Shown: positions 37,276-46,952, numbered from the stretch's first letter. The stretch is DNA of 64,000 nucleotides from Colwellia sp. PAMC 21821 (GCF_002077175.1 NZ_CP014943.1:4588001-4652000); one strand, 5' to 3'. Made by a program: numbers and translations. The notes: generated from the sequence alone by a model not told the origin.

Positions 37276-38592
37276 TCAAAAGCTTTTGTTATACTGAACA
37301 GCTAAAAGCCATGCATTACCTTCTGATTTAAACTGCCAGTCTTTATTACCCACAAAAGGACTTAATGCATCAGGCAATGCGCCTAATAAAGCGTCTTCTT
37401 CTGTAACGACAACATTATCACCATTAACATACGAAATACCAAAATCGACACTATCAGTGTCATTTAACTGGTATGTTGCACCAGCGCTGTACCAAAGCCT
37501 GTCACTATCAGGTATTGAAATTGAACGATGTTCTACAGCTGCAGATTGATCGAATGCCACACCCATTCTCAACGTTACTTCTTGATTAAGGTTATATGTT
37601 GCACCTAAAGCGAAACGATAGGTATCTTCAAAACTTTCTTGCTTTTCAAAAGCTAACTCATCGCCAGCAAAAGCTTCAAGTTTTTCAAAGCTAGACCACT
37701 GCGTGAACATTATGCTGTAATGAGTCGCCCATTGACTGGTTAATTGATGGAAACCTGAAAACTCTGCTATCGATGGCATATCAATCGTTAAACTACCGTC
37801 TTCAGTCGGTGTAGCCAAACCTGTAAATTCGCCATCAAACGCAAGCTCTACTTTGCTTCTATAAGAAATCGCGAATCTGTGATCACGATTAACTTCATAA
37901 ACAGCACCAACATTCCAGCCATAACCAAAGTCGTCACCCGACATATTGACAACTTCAGTGCTCGTTGGTATTGGTGGAAACACTAAACCAACGCCAGGCA
38001 GTGTAATACCGTTTTCTAGCACCTTACCTGCATGCCTAATAAGTTCAGCTTCACCATAAACAACATTCAAGCCTAACCCTAGGCTAAGCTGTTCATTAAC
38101 GCGGTAAGCGCCACTGATATTAGCATTAATGGTTTTTAAATCAGTTTTGCCACCAATAGAGCCTGCAGCATAATCGTTATCGTATTCACTTTTTAAACCA
38201 TAGTTTGAATTGATCGCTAAACCATAGGCGAAAGTATCATTTACTGGATTAATAAAGTAAGCGGCAGGAATAATAGCACTGGGAACCACACCGTCTTGAT
38301 CGAGTTCATTAAGGTTATATCCTTCACCAAGCAAGTCGGGGGCACTAATGCCTTTAACCTTCACGCCAGGATCAATATACGTTGCCGACAAAGACAAAGA
38401 TTTTTTGTCAAATAACGCCATTGCTGCTGGATTACGTGCTAAAACAGCTGCATCATCAGCGATAACAGCATCACCAGCAAAAGCACGACCTAAGCCAGAG
38501 GCACTTGTTTCGTTTAACTGAAAAGAGGCAGAATAAGAATTAAAAGCGGCCAACGTGATAGCAGTGGCGATAATTGATTTTTGTAATGTCAT
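37276..38592 (-). CDS. fadL: FadL-family outer-membrane long-chain fatty acid transporter
   Basis: 438 residues. Signal peptide of ~22 residues ending SYSA, then the FadL hatch signature FQLNETSASGLGRAFAGDA and NPAAMALF, followed by amphipathic beta strands (WNVGAVYEVNRDHRFAISYRSKVEL) and a terminal aromatic residue (YNKSF). It should bring long-chain fatty acids or other hydrophobic compounds across the outer membrane. Normal length, own terminator. I saw no clear FadR or PsrA site upstream. Confidence 0.93.
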   Translation of the reverse strand: MTLQKSIIATAITLAAFNSYSASFQLNETSASGLGRAFAGDAVIADDAAVLARNPAAMALFDKKSLSLSATYIDPGVKVKGISAPDLLGEGYNLNELDQDGVVPSAIIPAAYFINPVNDTFAYGLAINSNYGLKSEYDNDYAAGSIGGKTDLKTINANISGAYRVNEQLSLGLGLNVVYGEAELIRHAGKVLENGITLPGVGLVFPPIPTSTEVVNMSGDDFGYGWNVGAVYEVNRDHRFAISYRSKVELAFDGEFTGLATPTEDGSLTIDMPSIAEFSGFHQLTSQWATHYSIMFTQWSSFEKLEAFAGDELAFEKQESFEDTYRFALGATYNLNQEVTLRMGVAFDQSAAVEHRSISIPDSDRLWYSAGATYQLNDTDSVDFGISYVNGDNVVVTEEDALLGALPDALSPFVGNKDWQFKSEGNAWLLAVQYNKSF

Positions 38593-38925
38593 ACTAAGTT
38601 CTCGAAATTATGGAAAATAATGGTTTTATCGTATTGAAAATTAAAGTAATACCAATTTTATTAATATTATGCGAAAAGCGATTTACACTATGTTAATAAG
38701 TGTAACTTCAACATTATTGTAAAGATGTTAAAAAACGCAGTAATGTTGAGTTCTCACCAAGAAAAAGGATCAGAAAAATAGTGAAGTGTGATAAATGTTT
38801 AAAGCTAGAAGTAAGCAAAATAAATTTATAAAGCTTATAAAGCGTAAGGAGTAAAAATATTAACCTGCTTTTTCTTAAAGGAATATTGAGGTGTTAAAAA
38901 TACAATTTACTGAACTAATCAGTGA
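38593..38925. other. Intergenic region fadL / tRNA cluster
   Basis: 333 AT-rich bases holding the fadL promoter and the 3' end of the tRNA transcript. A solitary TAATACCAATTTTATTAA near 38648 resembles one end of the MITE at 6773 but has no partner. Confidence 0.35.
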
Positions 38926-39012
38926 TGGTACCCGAGGCCGGACTTGAACCGGCACACTCTTACAAGCGAGGGATTTTAAATCCCTTGTGTCTACCAATTC
39001 CACCACTCGGGC
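38926..39012 (-). tRNA. tRNA-Leu (anticodon TAA), copy 3
   Basis: 87-nt cloverleaf with long variable arm, encoded CCA, anticodon loop TTTAAAA. Last gene of the leftward cluster. Matches the copies at 39235 and 39655. Confidence 0.97.
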
Positions 39013-39074
39013 AACGAGAGTATTTTTTATAGTAGAGATTGGGACCCTACTTTGATAACAAAAGTTATCAGATT

Positions 39075-39150
39075 TGGAGCGGCTAACGAGACTCGAACTC
39101 GTGACATTCACGTTGGCAACGTGATGCTCTACCAGCTGAGCTACAGCCGC
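39075..39150 (-). tRNA. tRNA-Gly (anticodon GCC), copy 4
   Basis: 76-nt cloverleaf with CCA; anticodon loop TTGCCAA. Paired with the adjacent tRNA-Leu in a unit repeated 309 bp upstream. Confidence 0.97.
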
Positions 39151-39234
39151 TTCGTAGAAATTTTAAAAATACAGTTAACTGATTAAATCGTTCTAAAATC
39201 TTCTAAATCGATTTAAAACATTCTAATTCAGTAA

Positions 39235-39321
39235 TGGTACCCGAGGCCGGACTTGAACCGGCACACTCTTACAAGCGAGGGATTTTAAATCCCTTGTGTC
39301 TACCAATTCCACCACTCGGGC
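39235..39321 (-). tRNA. tRNA-Leu (anticodon TAA), copy 2
   Basis: 87-nt gene, apparently identical to the other two Leu copies, CCA encoded. Confidence 0.97.
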
Positions 39322-39383
39322 ATCGAGAGTATTTTTTATAGTAGAGATTGGTTCCCTACTTTGATAACAAAAGTTATCAGATT

Positions 39384-39459
39384 TGGAGCGGCTAACGAGA
39401 CTCGAACTCGTGACATTCACGTTGGCAACGTGATGCTCTACCAGCTGAGCTACAGCCGC
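39384..39459 (-). tRNA. tRNA-Gly (anticodon GCC), copy 3
   Basis: 76-nt gene with CCA, identical in the body to the other Gly copies. Confidence 0.97.
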
Positions 39460-39513
39460 TTCATAGAGCTAATTTATATTAAACAAATAAGCTTTTACAC
39501 ATGTTCTAAAATT

Positions 39514-39589
39514 TGGAGCGGCTAACGAGACTCGAACTCGTGACATTCACGTTGGCAACGTGATGCTCTACCAGCTGAGCTACAGCCGC
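39514..39589 (-). tRNA. tRNA-Gly (anticodon GCC), copy 2
   Basis: 76-nt gene with CCA, 54 bp from copy 3. Confidence 0.97.
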
Positions 39590-39654
39590 TTCATATTTTA
39601 AAACTTTCTATACATATGCCAATATGTATTAACACCCCTACTGTACTAATGAAA

Positions 39655-39741
39655 TGGTACCCGAGGCCGGACTTGAACCGGCACACTCTTACAAGCGAGG
39701 GATTTTAAATCCCTTGTGTCTACCAATTCCACCACTCGGGC
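39655..39741 (-). tRNA. tRNA-Leu (anticodon TAA), copy 1
   Basis: 87-nt gene with CCA, four bases downstream of tRNA-Cys; corresponds to leuZ of the Escherichia coli glyW-cysT-leuZ operon. Confidence 0.97.
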
Positions 39742-39745
39742 AATG

Positions 39746-39819
39746 TGGAGGCGGGTCCCGGAGTCGAACCGAGGTAATCGGATTTGCAATCCGGTGCATG
39801 GCCACTCTGCCAACCCGCC
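39746..39819 (-). tRNA. tRNA-Cys (anticodon GCA)
   Basis: 74-nt cloverleaf with CCA; anticodon arm CGGATTGCAAATCCG. Corresponds to cysT. Confidence 0.97.
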
Positions 39820-39877
39820 TTATTTCATCAACTACGAGTAAGGTAGTATTCCTTAGATTTTTCTCTTAAAGAGAAAT

Positions 39878-39953
39878 TGGAGCGGCTAACGAGACTCGAA
39901 CTCGTGACATTCACGTTGGCAACGTGATGCTCTACCAGCTGAGCTACAGCCGC
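39878..39953 (-). tRNA. tRNA-Gly (anticodon GCC), copy 1
   Basis: 76-nt gene with CCA, first of the cluster after its promoter; corresponds to glyW. Confidence 0.97.
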
Positions 39954-39986
39954 TTCATCTGCTGACTCCCTGTCAACTGGAAACGC

Positions 39987-40014
39987 ATTCTACATTGAAA
40001 AACTTATGAGTCAA
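39987..40014 (-). promoter_or_regulatory. Sigma-70 promoter of the Gly-Cys-Leu tRNA cluster
   Basis: On the minus strand TTGACT (40014-40009) and TAGAAT (39992-39987) are separated by 16 bases, ~35 bp before the first tRNA. This lets the tRNAs be transcribed apart from pgsA. Confidence 0.75.
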
Positions 40015-40100
40015 CCCTTTAATATCAATTTTATTTCGACTGCTCAAAAAGCGACTAATCTGGTGTTTTTTTAGCTAAATATGCCCTATTTTACGACTAA

Positions 40101-40679
40101 TTACTTACTTAACTCTGGCCAAGCCGCTTTAAAATAAATCACCATCGACCAAAAAGTAAGCACTGTGGCAATCGCATAAAAACTAAAAGCAGCAAAAAGT
40201 AATATTTCATGCGGAAATTCAAATAAAATTAACGGTATATCATAAGTTGGATACCAAATTAATCCCATAATACCTAACATTTGTGCCGCCGTTTTATATT
40301 TACCCATTTGCGAAACAGCAATTATGTCTCTTTTACCGCGTGAAGACATAAACTCACGTAAGGCACTGATAAATATTTCACGCGCGATCATTAATATCGC
40401 CGAAATCGAAATCCACCACACTTGTAAGTCTTGGATCAGAATAACTAATGCCGCCACCACCATTAATTTATCTGCAACGGGGTCAATAAATGCCCCAAAT
40501 GCCGACGATTGATTAAGTTTTCGGGCTAAGTAACCATCAAGTGCATCACTAACAGCAGCGAACCAAAAGACAACAAACGCGCCAAAATGATTCCACGATA
40601 CCGGTAAATAAAATACCACGATAAAAACCGGGATTAACACAATTCTAAATAATGTAATTTGGTTGGGGATTGTCCACAT
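40101..40679 (-). CDS. pgsA: CDP-diacylglycerol-glycerol-3-phosphate 3-phosphatidyltransferase
   Basis: Makes phosphatidylglycerophosphate, the first committed step to phosphatidylglycerol; inner membrane. 192 residues, four or more membrane helices, and the CDP-alcohol phosphotransferase motif SDALDGYLARKLNQSSAFGAFIDPVADK (DG...AR...G...D...D). It lies between uvrC and the tRNA cluster as in Escherichia coli. Confidence 0.96.
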   Translation of the reverse strand: MWTIPNQITLFRIVLIPVFIVVFYLPVSWNHFGAFVVFWFAAVSDALDGYLARKLNQSSAFGAFIDPVADKLMVVAALVILIQDLQVWWISISAILMIAREIFISALREFMSSRGKRDIIAVSQMGKYKTAAQMLGIMGLIWYPTYDIPLILFEFPHEILLFAAFSFYAIATVLTFWSMVIYFKAAWPELSK

Positions 40680-40789
40680 AATATGTCTTATATTCTTATC
40701 GTTAACTGATCAATATTGAATTGAGCTTAAGCTCATTGAATGAATAAATACGTCAATGGGCAATATAGACATTTTACACAGATTGAAGA

Positions 40790-42643
40790 CTAATTGTCAT
40801 GCAAGGCGTCATAAATATTTTCCGCCAACACTTTACTCACACCAGGCACTTTTTCCAACGTTGCTCTATCGGCCTTTAAAACTTCTTGTAAGCCACCCAA
40901 ATACTGTAAAAGTGCTTGCCTTTTCTTAGCCCCTATTCCTGGAATGCTCTCTAATGTTGACTTTTTACTGGCCTTTTGTCGTTTTGCTCTGTGCCCTGTT
41001 ATCGCAAATCGATGAGACTCATCGCGTATATGCTGTACTAAATGTAAAGCCGGTGAGGTGGCAGGCAACGATATTAATTGATGACTACCCGCTAAAATTA
41101 ATGTTTCAAGCCCAGGCTTTCTCGACTCACCTTTAGCCACACCAACCAATAACGGTGTTTTTACTTGATCAATGCCCGCAAAAAAATCTTCAGCCTTGGC
41201 TAACTGCCCTTTACCACCATCAATAAAAATAATGTCAGGCATTTTTTCTTCACTGGTCACTTTGCTATAACGTTTATCTAAAGCAAACGCCATAGCGGCA
41301 TAATCATCGCCAGGGGTAATACCATGCACGTTATAACGTCGATAATCGCTTTTTAATGGCCCTTCTTGGTCAAACACTACATTTGACGCCACCGTTTGTT
41401 GTCCCATAGTGTGGCTAATATCAAAACATTCAATACGTGATATACCATTGGTTAATTCAAACACTTCATTTAACGCTACAAATCTCGCCTGCATTGACTC
41501 TTTATGAGAGTTCCGCGTCATTAAAGCGGTCGCCGCATTCGTACAAGCTAATTTAAGATACTGTGCACGCTCAGTGCGCACATTATGCGACATCTTTACA
41601 TCATGCTCTGCTTGCTCACTAATAACCTTAACAATCTCTTGCTGACTTTCAATCGCCTCAGGAATAATAATTTCTTTTGGGATAGCGCCTAAATTCAAAT
41701 CATTACCAATATAGTGTTGGCTAATAAAAGCCGCAATTATTTCCGCATCACTGGTATCTACCGGCACCGTCGGAAAATAACTTTTACTGCCTAATATTTT
41801 ATGCTCTCGAACAAATAATAAATGGATACAAGCTTGAGATTTATGACGATGCAACCCTATTACATCCATTTCTGCAGCCGAGCCACTGACAAATTGCTGC
41901 TGCTGCACTTTTCGCAAGGTAGCTATTTGGTCTCTATACTTTGCCGCATGCTCAAAGTTTAAGGTTTTACTGGCGTGCTCCATGTTCTCAACCAAATGCT
42001 CAATCACTTTGTTGCTTTTACCTTTAAGAAACAACTTAGCTAGCTGAACTTGCTTTTGATAATCACTTGGCGATATTTTATCAACACAAGGTGCAGAACA
42101 TCGGCCGAGTTGATGCTGCAAACAGGGGCGACTTCTGGCTCGGTAATAACTGTCTTCACACTGTCTTAGTGGAAAAAGCTTTTGCATAAGGCGCAAGCTC
42201 TCCCAAACAGCACCTACAGTCGGGTATGGGCCAAAGTAATCGCCTTTAACCTTTTTACCGCCACGGTGTAAGCCTAATTTTGGATGTTTATGATCGGTGA
42301 TCAATAAGTACGGGTAAGATTTATCATCACGCAGTAAAATATTATATTTCGGTTGGTACTTCTTAATATAATTGTTTTCAAGGATCAGCGCTTCACCTTC
42401 CGTATGGGTAACGGTAACGTCTATAGCAGATATTTGTTTAACAAGAGCGCGAGTTTTATTACTACCAACATCTTTGCGAAAATAACTCGCCAGACGTTTT
42501 TTGAGATGTTTAGCCTTACCAACATAAATCACCGTTTGGGTTATATCGTACATACGATAAACCCCGGCTTGTTCGGAAACGGCGGCTAAAAAGGCTTTAT
42601 GATCAAATAAAGTTTCATCATTTGATAAGATTTTCTCAGACAA
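40790..42643 (-). CDS. uvrC: UvrABC system protein C
   Basis: Dual-incision endonuclease of nucleotide excision repair; 617 residues. GIY-YIG domain (AGVYRMYDITQTVIYVGKAKHLKKRL), central UVR helical motif (HASKTLNFEHAAKYRDQIA), RNase H-like domain (IECFDISHTMGQQTVAS, IFIDGGKGQL), and a C-terminal tandem HhH (ESIPGIGAKKRQALLQYLGG). The start is TTG at 42643, two bases after the uvrY stop, so it is translated with uvrY. Confidence 0.97.
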   Translation of the reverse strand: MSEKILSNDETLFDHKAFLAAVSEQAGVYRMYDITQTVIYVGKAKHLKKRLASYFRKDVGSNKTRALVKQISAIDVTVTHTEGEALILENNYIKKYQPKYNILLRDDKSYPYLLITDHKHPKLGLHRGGKKVKGDYFGPYPTVGAVWESLRLMQKLFPLRQCEDSYYRARSRPCLQHQLGRCSAPCVDKISPSDYQKQVQLAKLFLKGKSNKVIEHLVENMEHASKTLNFEHAAKYRDQIATLRKVQQQQFVSGSAAEMDVIGLHRHKSQACIHLLFVREHKILGSKSYFPTVPVDTSDAEIIAAFISQHYIGNDLNLGAIPKEIIIPEAIESQQEIVKVISEQAEHDVKMSHNVRTERAQYLKLACTNAATALMTRNSHKESMQARFVALNEVFELTNGISRIECFDISHTMGQQTVASNVVFDQEGPLKSDYRRYNVHGITPGDDYAAMAFALDKRYSKVTSEEKMPDIIFIDGGKGQLAKAEDFFAGIDQVKTPLLVGVAKGESRKPGLETLILAGSHQLISLPATSPALHLVQHIRDESHRFAITGHRAKRQKASKKSTLESIPGIGAKKRQALLQYLGGLQEVLKADRATLEKVPGVSKVLAENIYDALHDN

Positions 42644-42645
42644 GG

Positions 42646-43290
42646 CTAAAAAACTTCAGTTTTCAACATACCATGACGAATAGCTAAATGCGTTAACTCA
42701 ACATCATTACCCACATTAAGCTTTTCAAACATACGGTAACGGTAACTGTTAATCGTTTTTGTGCTCAGTACCAATTGCTCAGAAATATTAGGTACTTTTT
42801 CGCCCCGAGTGATCATCAACATAATTTGTAGTTCGCGTTCAGACAAACTACTGAAAGGATTTTCATCTGGCGATTTAAATTGGCTTAACGCCATTTGCTG
42901 GGCAATTTCTGGTGTTATGTAGCGTTGGCCACTGTTAACAGCTCGAATCGCATTAATCATCTCATCAGGGCCAGCCCCTTTAGTCAGATAACCTGCGGCG
43001 CCAATTTGCATAACTTTTGTCGGAATTGGGTCCTCGCAATATACCGTTAACACAATAACTTTTACATCGGGTGCATAACGTATAATTTTTTTCGTCGCTT
43101 CTAAGCCACCAATACCTGGCATGTTCATATCCATCAGAACAACATTAGGCTCAATTTTACGACAAAACTGCACGGCTTCCTCGCCTGTCTTGGCTTCGCC
43201 AATTACCTTAAGTCCTTTTACTTCGTCCAGTATTTTTCGTATTCCAGTACGAACCAACTCATGGTCATCAACTAACAAAACATTTATCAA
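42646..43290 (-). CDS. uvrY: LuxR-type response regulator UvrY/GacA
   Basis: 214 residues. Receiver domain (LLVDDHELVRTGIRKIL; phospho-Asp in VVLMDMNMPGIGG; Lys in YLTKGAG) and C-terminal LuxR helix-turn-helix (SSLSERELQIMLMITRGEKV...STKTINSYRYRMFEKL). Partner of a BarA/GacS kinase, switching on Csr-type small RNAs. The start is TTG, giving the conserved MINVLLVDD. Forms an operon with uvrC. Confidence 0.95.
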   Translation of the reverse strand: MINVLLVDDHELVRTGIRKILDEVKGLKVIGEAKTGEEAVQFCRKIEPNVVLMDMNMPGIGGLEATKKIIRYAPDVKVIVLTVYCEDPIPTKVMQIGAAGYLTKGAGPDEMINAIRAVNSGQRYITPEIAQQMALSQFKSPDENPFSSLSERELQIMLMITRGEKVPNISEQLVLSTKTINSYRYRMFEKLNVGNDVELTHLAIRHGMLKTEVF

Positions 43291-43429
43291 CGTAGGATTA
43301 CCTTATGAATACTTTATAAAAAGTAGCGGAGTTAAGACAAAATAATATAGCGATTGCGGCTTTAACACAATCTAAATTCAGCTTTTTCAAAAATTTAGTC
43401 AACTCAACCAAGCTAATTGAACGCACTAA

Positions 43430-43684
43430 TTATAGGTCATTTTTATTCAGCCAGTTATTTAATAAGCCAATTTGACCATTTTTATACGCCGCATAAGTCA
43501 ATCGAACCGCATTACTTAAAATAATACTGTCATTCCATTTTGTTTGATCGGCAATCAATTCGTAGCATTTTTGTGCTTCAGGAGAGAGATAACCACGCAT
43601 TTCTTTCTTACCACGATCTTTTTGTCGTTCACGATAACGTTTTTGTTTCTCAGCATTAGTTAACGCTTTCTTTTTAATATTCAT
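43430..43684 (-). CDS. Small basic protein, possibly ribbon-helix-helix-like
   Basis: 84 residues from the ATG at 43684 (MNIKKKALTNAEKQKRYRER), which has AGGTAA upstream; a longer reading to 43756 is less likely. The lysine/arginine-rich head is followed by a helical part (LSPEAQKCYELIADQ, SIILSNAVRLTYAAYK). This layout recalls small DNA-binding proteins, but no family is recognised with confidence. Lies alone, divergent from fabA. Confidence 0.55.
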   Translation of the reverse strand: MNIKKKALTNAEKQKRYRERQKDRGKKEMRGYLSPEAQKCYELIADQTKWNDSIILSNAVRLTYAAYKNGQIGLLNNWLNKNDL

Positions 43685-43800
43685 CAATAACTTACCTAGT
43701 TTAAGTTTAAAACACCATCGGTTACGCATAACCAATTCTGTCAAATTTAACCGCAATTGTTAAGTAAAATATTGAATTATTTAACTGTTCGGAGTTGTTT

Positions 43801-43818
43801 AGCGTACAAGTGTTCGCT
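43801..43818. promoter_or_regulatory. FabR-like operator upstream of fabA
   Basis: AGCGTACAAGTGTTCGCT, an 18-bp palindrome with a single mismatch, 43 bp before the fabA ATG. It matches the FabR operator of gammaproteobacterial fabA/fabB as I recall it. FabR represses unsaturated fatty-acid synthesis in response to acyl-chain composition. Confidence 0.75.
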
Positions 43819-43860
43819 AAAGTAACGTCTTTGAAATTATTAATAAATCTAAGTGATCAC

Positions 43861-44376
43861 ATGGAACAACAAAATTCGTTCTCGAAAGAAGACCTAGTAA
43901 AAGCTGGTACTGGTGAAATGTTTGGCCCCGGTAATAGTCAATTACCCTCTGACAATATGTTAATGATGGATAGAATTGTTAGCATCACAGACGATGGCGG
44001 TGAGCATGGTAAAGGCGAAATTATTGCTGAACTAGACATAACCCCTGACCTTTGGTTTTTCGATTGTCATTTCAAAGGTGACCCGGTAATGCCAGGTTGT
44101 TTAGGCTTAGACGCTATGTGGCAATTAACAGGCTTCTTCCTAGCATGGTCAGGCGGCCCAGGTCACGGACGTGCTTTAGGTGTAGGAGAAGTTAAATTCA
44201 CTGGCCAAATTTTACCAACAGCTAAAAAAGTAACTTATAAAATTACGTTAAAGCGCGTAATTAAACGTAAATTATTTATGGGTATTGCTGACGGCACCGT
44301 ATCTGTAGACGGCCGTGTAATTTACACAGCAAAAGATTTAAAAGTGGGTTTATTTACCGATACCACTAAGTTCTAA
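43861..44376 (+). CDS. fabA: 3-hydroxydecanoyl-ACP dehydratase/isomerase
   Basis: Dehydrates beta-hydroxyacyl-ACP and isomerises the C10 trans-2 to cis-3 bond, the start of unsaturated fatty-acid synthesis. 171 residues from the ATG at 43861. Active-site His70 and Asp84 are in [20 protein letters not shown], the same numbering as in Escherichia coli. A longer frame from 43795 would run through the FabR-like operator and is rejected. Confidence 0.97.
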   Translation: MEQQNSFSKEDLVKAGTGEMFGPGNSQLPSDNMLMMDRIVSITDDGGEHGKGEIIAELDITPDLWFFDCHFKGDPVMPGCLGLDAMWQLTGFFLAWSGGPGHGRALGVGEVKFTGQILPTAKKVTYKITLKRVIKRKLFMGIADGTVSVDGRVIYTAKDLKVGLFTDTTKF

Positions 44377-44406
44377 TTATTATTGTTTAAGGTGTGTAAC
44401 CAATAA

Positions 44407-44457
44407 TGTAGGTCGGGCTTCAGCCCGTCAAAATGACGGCATAAATACCGACCTACA
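44407..44457. repeat. Short cruciform repeat of the GTAGGTCGG family
   Basis: TGTAGGTCGG (44407-44416) pairs with CCGACCTACA (44448-44457), with inner stems GGGCT/AGCCC and CCGTCA/TGACGG. It is related to the arms of the ~200-bp repeats at 59957-60555. Confidence 0.7.
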
Positions 44458-44480
44458 AAAATAACGACACCATAAAATAA

Positions 44481-44505
44481 AAAGCCAGCATTCAAGCTGG
44501 CTTTT
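44481..44505 (+). terminator. Terminator after fabA
   Basis: AAAGCCAGC (44481-44489) pairs with GCTGGCTTT (44496-44504) around a 6-base loop; short T-run. Confidence 0.75.
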
Positions 44506-44584
44506 GTGTCTCTAATATGACTAAAAGTCTTTTAATCTTTATACCAACCCTCCACCCAAAAGCACTAAAAGGGTATTTCACCAC

Positions 44585-44762
44585 CGAGTGAAAGCAGCTA
44601 AAAAAGTGCAAAGAAAACCCCTTATCAACGAATTTCACTAATTTAACGAATTAAACATCTTTATCTCTAATTAGGGTAATTCGCGTAATTCGCTGACAAT
44701 CCCTAAAAAACATAAAGATATTTCACCACCGAGGCACAGAGGGACTTCGTCCTACACCGAAA
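44585..44762 (-). repeat. Dispersed repeat, inverted copy
   Basis: Reverse complement matches the repeats at 50029 and 51594: CGGTG-rich start, ACGAAGTCCCTC, GCCTCGGTGGTGAAATATC, GATTGTCAGCGAATTACG, TTTAATTCGTTAAATT and a tail CACTTTTTTAGCTGCT. Non-coding. Fills most of the 664-bp gap between fabA and gltX. Confidence 0.7.
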
Positions 44763-44976
44763 AATGACAAGAAAAAACCATAATCAACCAATTGCCCTAA
44801 TTAACTAAAAATCTTTAATTCGATAAATTAGCTGACAAATTTTTATATTTCTCTCATTCTTTCCTCATTCACTTCTCCCTGTGAATAAATATGTTTAAAT
44901 TTCACCCTGTATTGTTTTAGCCCTTATCGGTGAAGCCTTAAGCGCACATTGCCTCAGTGATAGAAGCCCAAAAACG

Positions 44977-45003
44977 AAAAAAGCCAGCAGTTACGCTGGC
45001 TTT
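44977..45003 (-). terminator. Terminator after gltX
   Basis: AAAGCCAGC (44980-44988) pairs with GCTGGCTTT (44995-45003); a T-run follows on the minus strand. The stem arms are the same as in the fabA terminator. Confidence 0.85.
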
Positions 45004-45040
45004 GATTTATTCTTTGTTCACAACATCGTAATGCTATGAA

Positions 45041-46453
45041 TTAACTATTAGCAATGCGCTCATCTACAACAGCAATCGCTTGATCAATTCTAGCCAATAC
45101 TTTTTGTTGGTCTAACAACGCTAAAGTAATATCTAATGAAGGCGAATTACCACCACCAGTTGCAGCAACACGTAAAGGCATACCGACTTTACCCATACCT
45201 ACTTCAAGTTCAGTCGCCGTATCATTAATCGCGGCATGTATCGGTGCTGCTGACCAATCAGTTAACGCGGCTAACTTCTCTTTTACCAACAACAATGGCG
45301 CTTTAACTACTGGGCGTAAGTGTTTTTTAACAGCACCGGCTTCAAGTTCAGTGAAATCTTCGTAAAAGTAGCGACTAATTTGTGCCATTTCTTTTAACGT
45401 TTTAACACGATCTGCCTGTATTTTAACTATTTCTTCAAGTGCAGGGCCATTTTCAACATTAATGCCCTGCTCTTTCATGTGCCATTCAAGATGAGTAGCA
45501 ACATAAGCCGGATCTAATGTTTTCATGTAATGCTGATTAACCCAAATAAGTTTATCAGTATTAAAACCTGAAGCTGCACGGTTACAATCTTTAAGGTCAA
45601 ATAATTCAATCATCTCTTCGCGAGAGAAAATTTCTTTATCGCCATGTGACCAACCTAAACGCACTAAATAATTAAGTAGCGCTTCTGGTAAGTAGCCGTC
45701 ATCACGATATTGCATTACACCAACCGCGCCATGACGTTTAGATAAACGCTTGCCGTCATCACCTAATATCATAGGAATATGAGCATATTCAGGTACAGTT
45801 GCACCTAAGGCGATTAAGATATTAATTTGTTTTGGTGTGTTACTAATATGGTCATCACCACGCACAACATGGGTAACTTTCATATCCCAATCATCAACAA
45901 CAACCGTTAAGTTATAAGTTGGGGTACCGTCTGAACGCGCAATAATTAAATCATCAAGTTGCTCATTACTAATCGTAATGTCACCTTTAACCATGTCTTT
46001 AATAACAACGTCGCCGTCTAACGGATTTTTAAAACGAATAGCATAAGGCTTATCTTCTGGGTAGTCAGTACGTTCACGCCATAAACCATTATACTTCTCA
46101 ATTTCACCCTTCGCTTTAGCTTCCTCACGCATAGCATCTACTTCTTCAGCGGTGCTATAACAACGATAAGCATTGCCAGAAGCAAGAAGCTGCTCAATAA
46201 CTTCTTTATAGCGATCAAAACGTTGAGTTTGAAAGTAAGGCCCATGAGTCCAAGGTAAATCTAACCAATTCATGCCGTCCATAATGGCGTCAACAGAAGC
46301 TTGTGTTGAACGCTCTATATCAGTGTCTTCAATTCTAAGAATAAAGTCACCGCCATTTTTTTGCGCATAGAGCCAGCTATATAAAGCAGTACGAGCACCA
46401 CCAACATGTAAGTATCCCGTTGGGCTAGGAGCAAATCGAGTTGTTAAAGTCAT
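45041..46453 (-). CDS. gltX: Glutamyl-tRNA synthetase
   Basis: Charges tRNA-Glu. 470 residues, class I fold: HIGH-like [21 protein letters not shown]-like LSKRHG, zinc/acceptor region and anticodon domain present. The start ATG at 46453 gives [18 protein letters not shown], as in the family. The adjacent tRNA-Val array downstream of its promoter side recalls the valU/gltX arrangement of Escherichia coli. Confidence 0.97.
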   Translation of the reverse strand: MTLTTRFAPSPTGYLHVGGARTALYSWLYAQKNGGDFILRIEDTDIERSTQASVDAIMDGMNWLDLPWTHGPYFQTQRFDRYKEVIEQLLASGNAYRCYSTAEEVDAMREEAKAKGEIEKYNGLWRERTDYPEDKPYAIRFKNPLDGDVVIKDMVKGDITISNEQLDDLIIARSDGTPTYNLTVVVDDWDMKVTHVVRGDDHISNTPKQINILIALGATVPEYAHIPMILGDDGKRLSKRHGAVGVMQYRDDGYLPEALLNYLVRLGWSHGDKEIFSREEMIELFDLKDCNRAASGFNTDKLIWVNQHYMKTLDPAYVATHLEWHMKEQGINVENGPALEEIVKIQADRVKTLKEMAQISRYFYEDFTELEAGAVKKHLRPVVKAPLLLVKEKLAALTDWSAAPIHAAINDTATELEVGMGKVGMPLRVAATGGGNSPSLDITLALLDQQKVLARIDQAIAVVDERIANS

Positions 46454-46688
46454 AAAAGTCTCAATGAAATATATCTATTTGTTTAAATGAATAAATTAAA
46501 CAAAGGTAATTAAAAAAGTTGCGGCATTTTATCAGGCAAGCGAAGTAAATACACCTTTTAGCATGTTAAATTTATTAGCTATCGGTAATGATAAACAAAA
46601 ATAAAGCACACAAAACCATCAGTCTGCCGAAATTTAAAGCATTCAAGCTAAATAGTTAAAAAAAATATAAAAAATTACTGACTTTAGG

Positions 46689-46716
46689 TTGACAGCTTTT
46701 TCGATCTCCCTATAAT
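46689..46716 (+). promoter_or_regulatory. Consensus promoter of the tRNA-Val array
   Basis: Perfect TTGACA (46689-46694) and TATAAT (46711-46716) with a 16-base spacer and a GC-rich discriminator (ACGCCCCC), typical of stable-RNA promoters under stringent control. The first tRNA starts 17 bp on. Confidence 0.9.
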
Positions 46717-46732
46717 ACGCCCCCACAGAGAA

Positions 46733-46808
46733 GGACGATTAGCTCAGTTGGGAGAGCACCGCCCTTACAAGGCGGGGGTCACTGGTTCAAGCCCAGTATC
46801 GTCCACCA
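46733..46808 (+). tRNA. tRNA-Val (anticodon TAC), copy 1
   Basis: 76-nt cloverleaf with CCA, anticodon arm CCGCCCTTACAAGGCGG. First of four identical copies. Confidence 0.98.
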
Positions 46809-46857
46809 CTTCGTTTGAAGTGAGGTAGATAATTTAGCGTTGGGAAAGAAATAAGGT

Positions 46858-46920
46858 CAACACCTTCTACTCTTTATCACCCGCGCCGAATCACTGGTTA
46901 AAGCCCAGTATCGACCACCA
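46858..46920 (+). pseudogene. tRNA-Val remnant A
   Basis: The 3' half of tRNA-Val (TCACTGGTTaAAGCCCAGTA..CACCA) and a short CACC of the D-arm side are preserved, but the anticodon arm is replaced by ~26 unrelated bases (TTCTACTCTTTATCACC and on). Not a functional tRNA. Confidence 0.75.
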
Positions 46921-46952
46921 TACTTCTCTGGAAATAAAGTTTATTAAAGATC

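Noticed and set aside
38646..38665. Possible MITE end TAATACCAATTTTATTAA
   Set aside because: Single end without a matching inverted partner nearby; too short to call.
38875..39420. Two minus-strand ORFs containing RVVELVDTRDLKSLACKS
   Set aside because: These are translations through the tRNA-Leu genes, a well-known false ORF.
39654..39869. 71-codon plus-strand ORF MVPEAGLEPAHSYKRG...
   Set aside because: Antisense translation of tRNA-Leu and tRNA-Cys genes.
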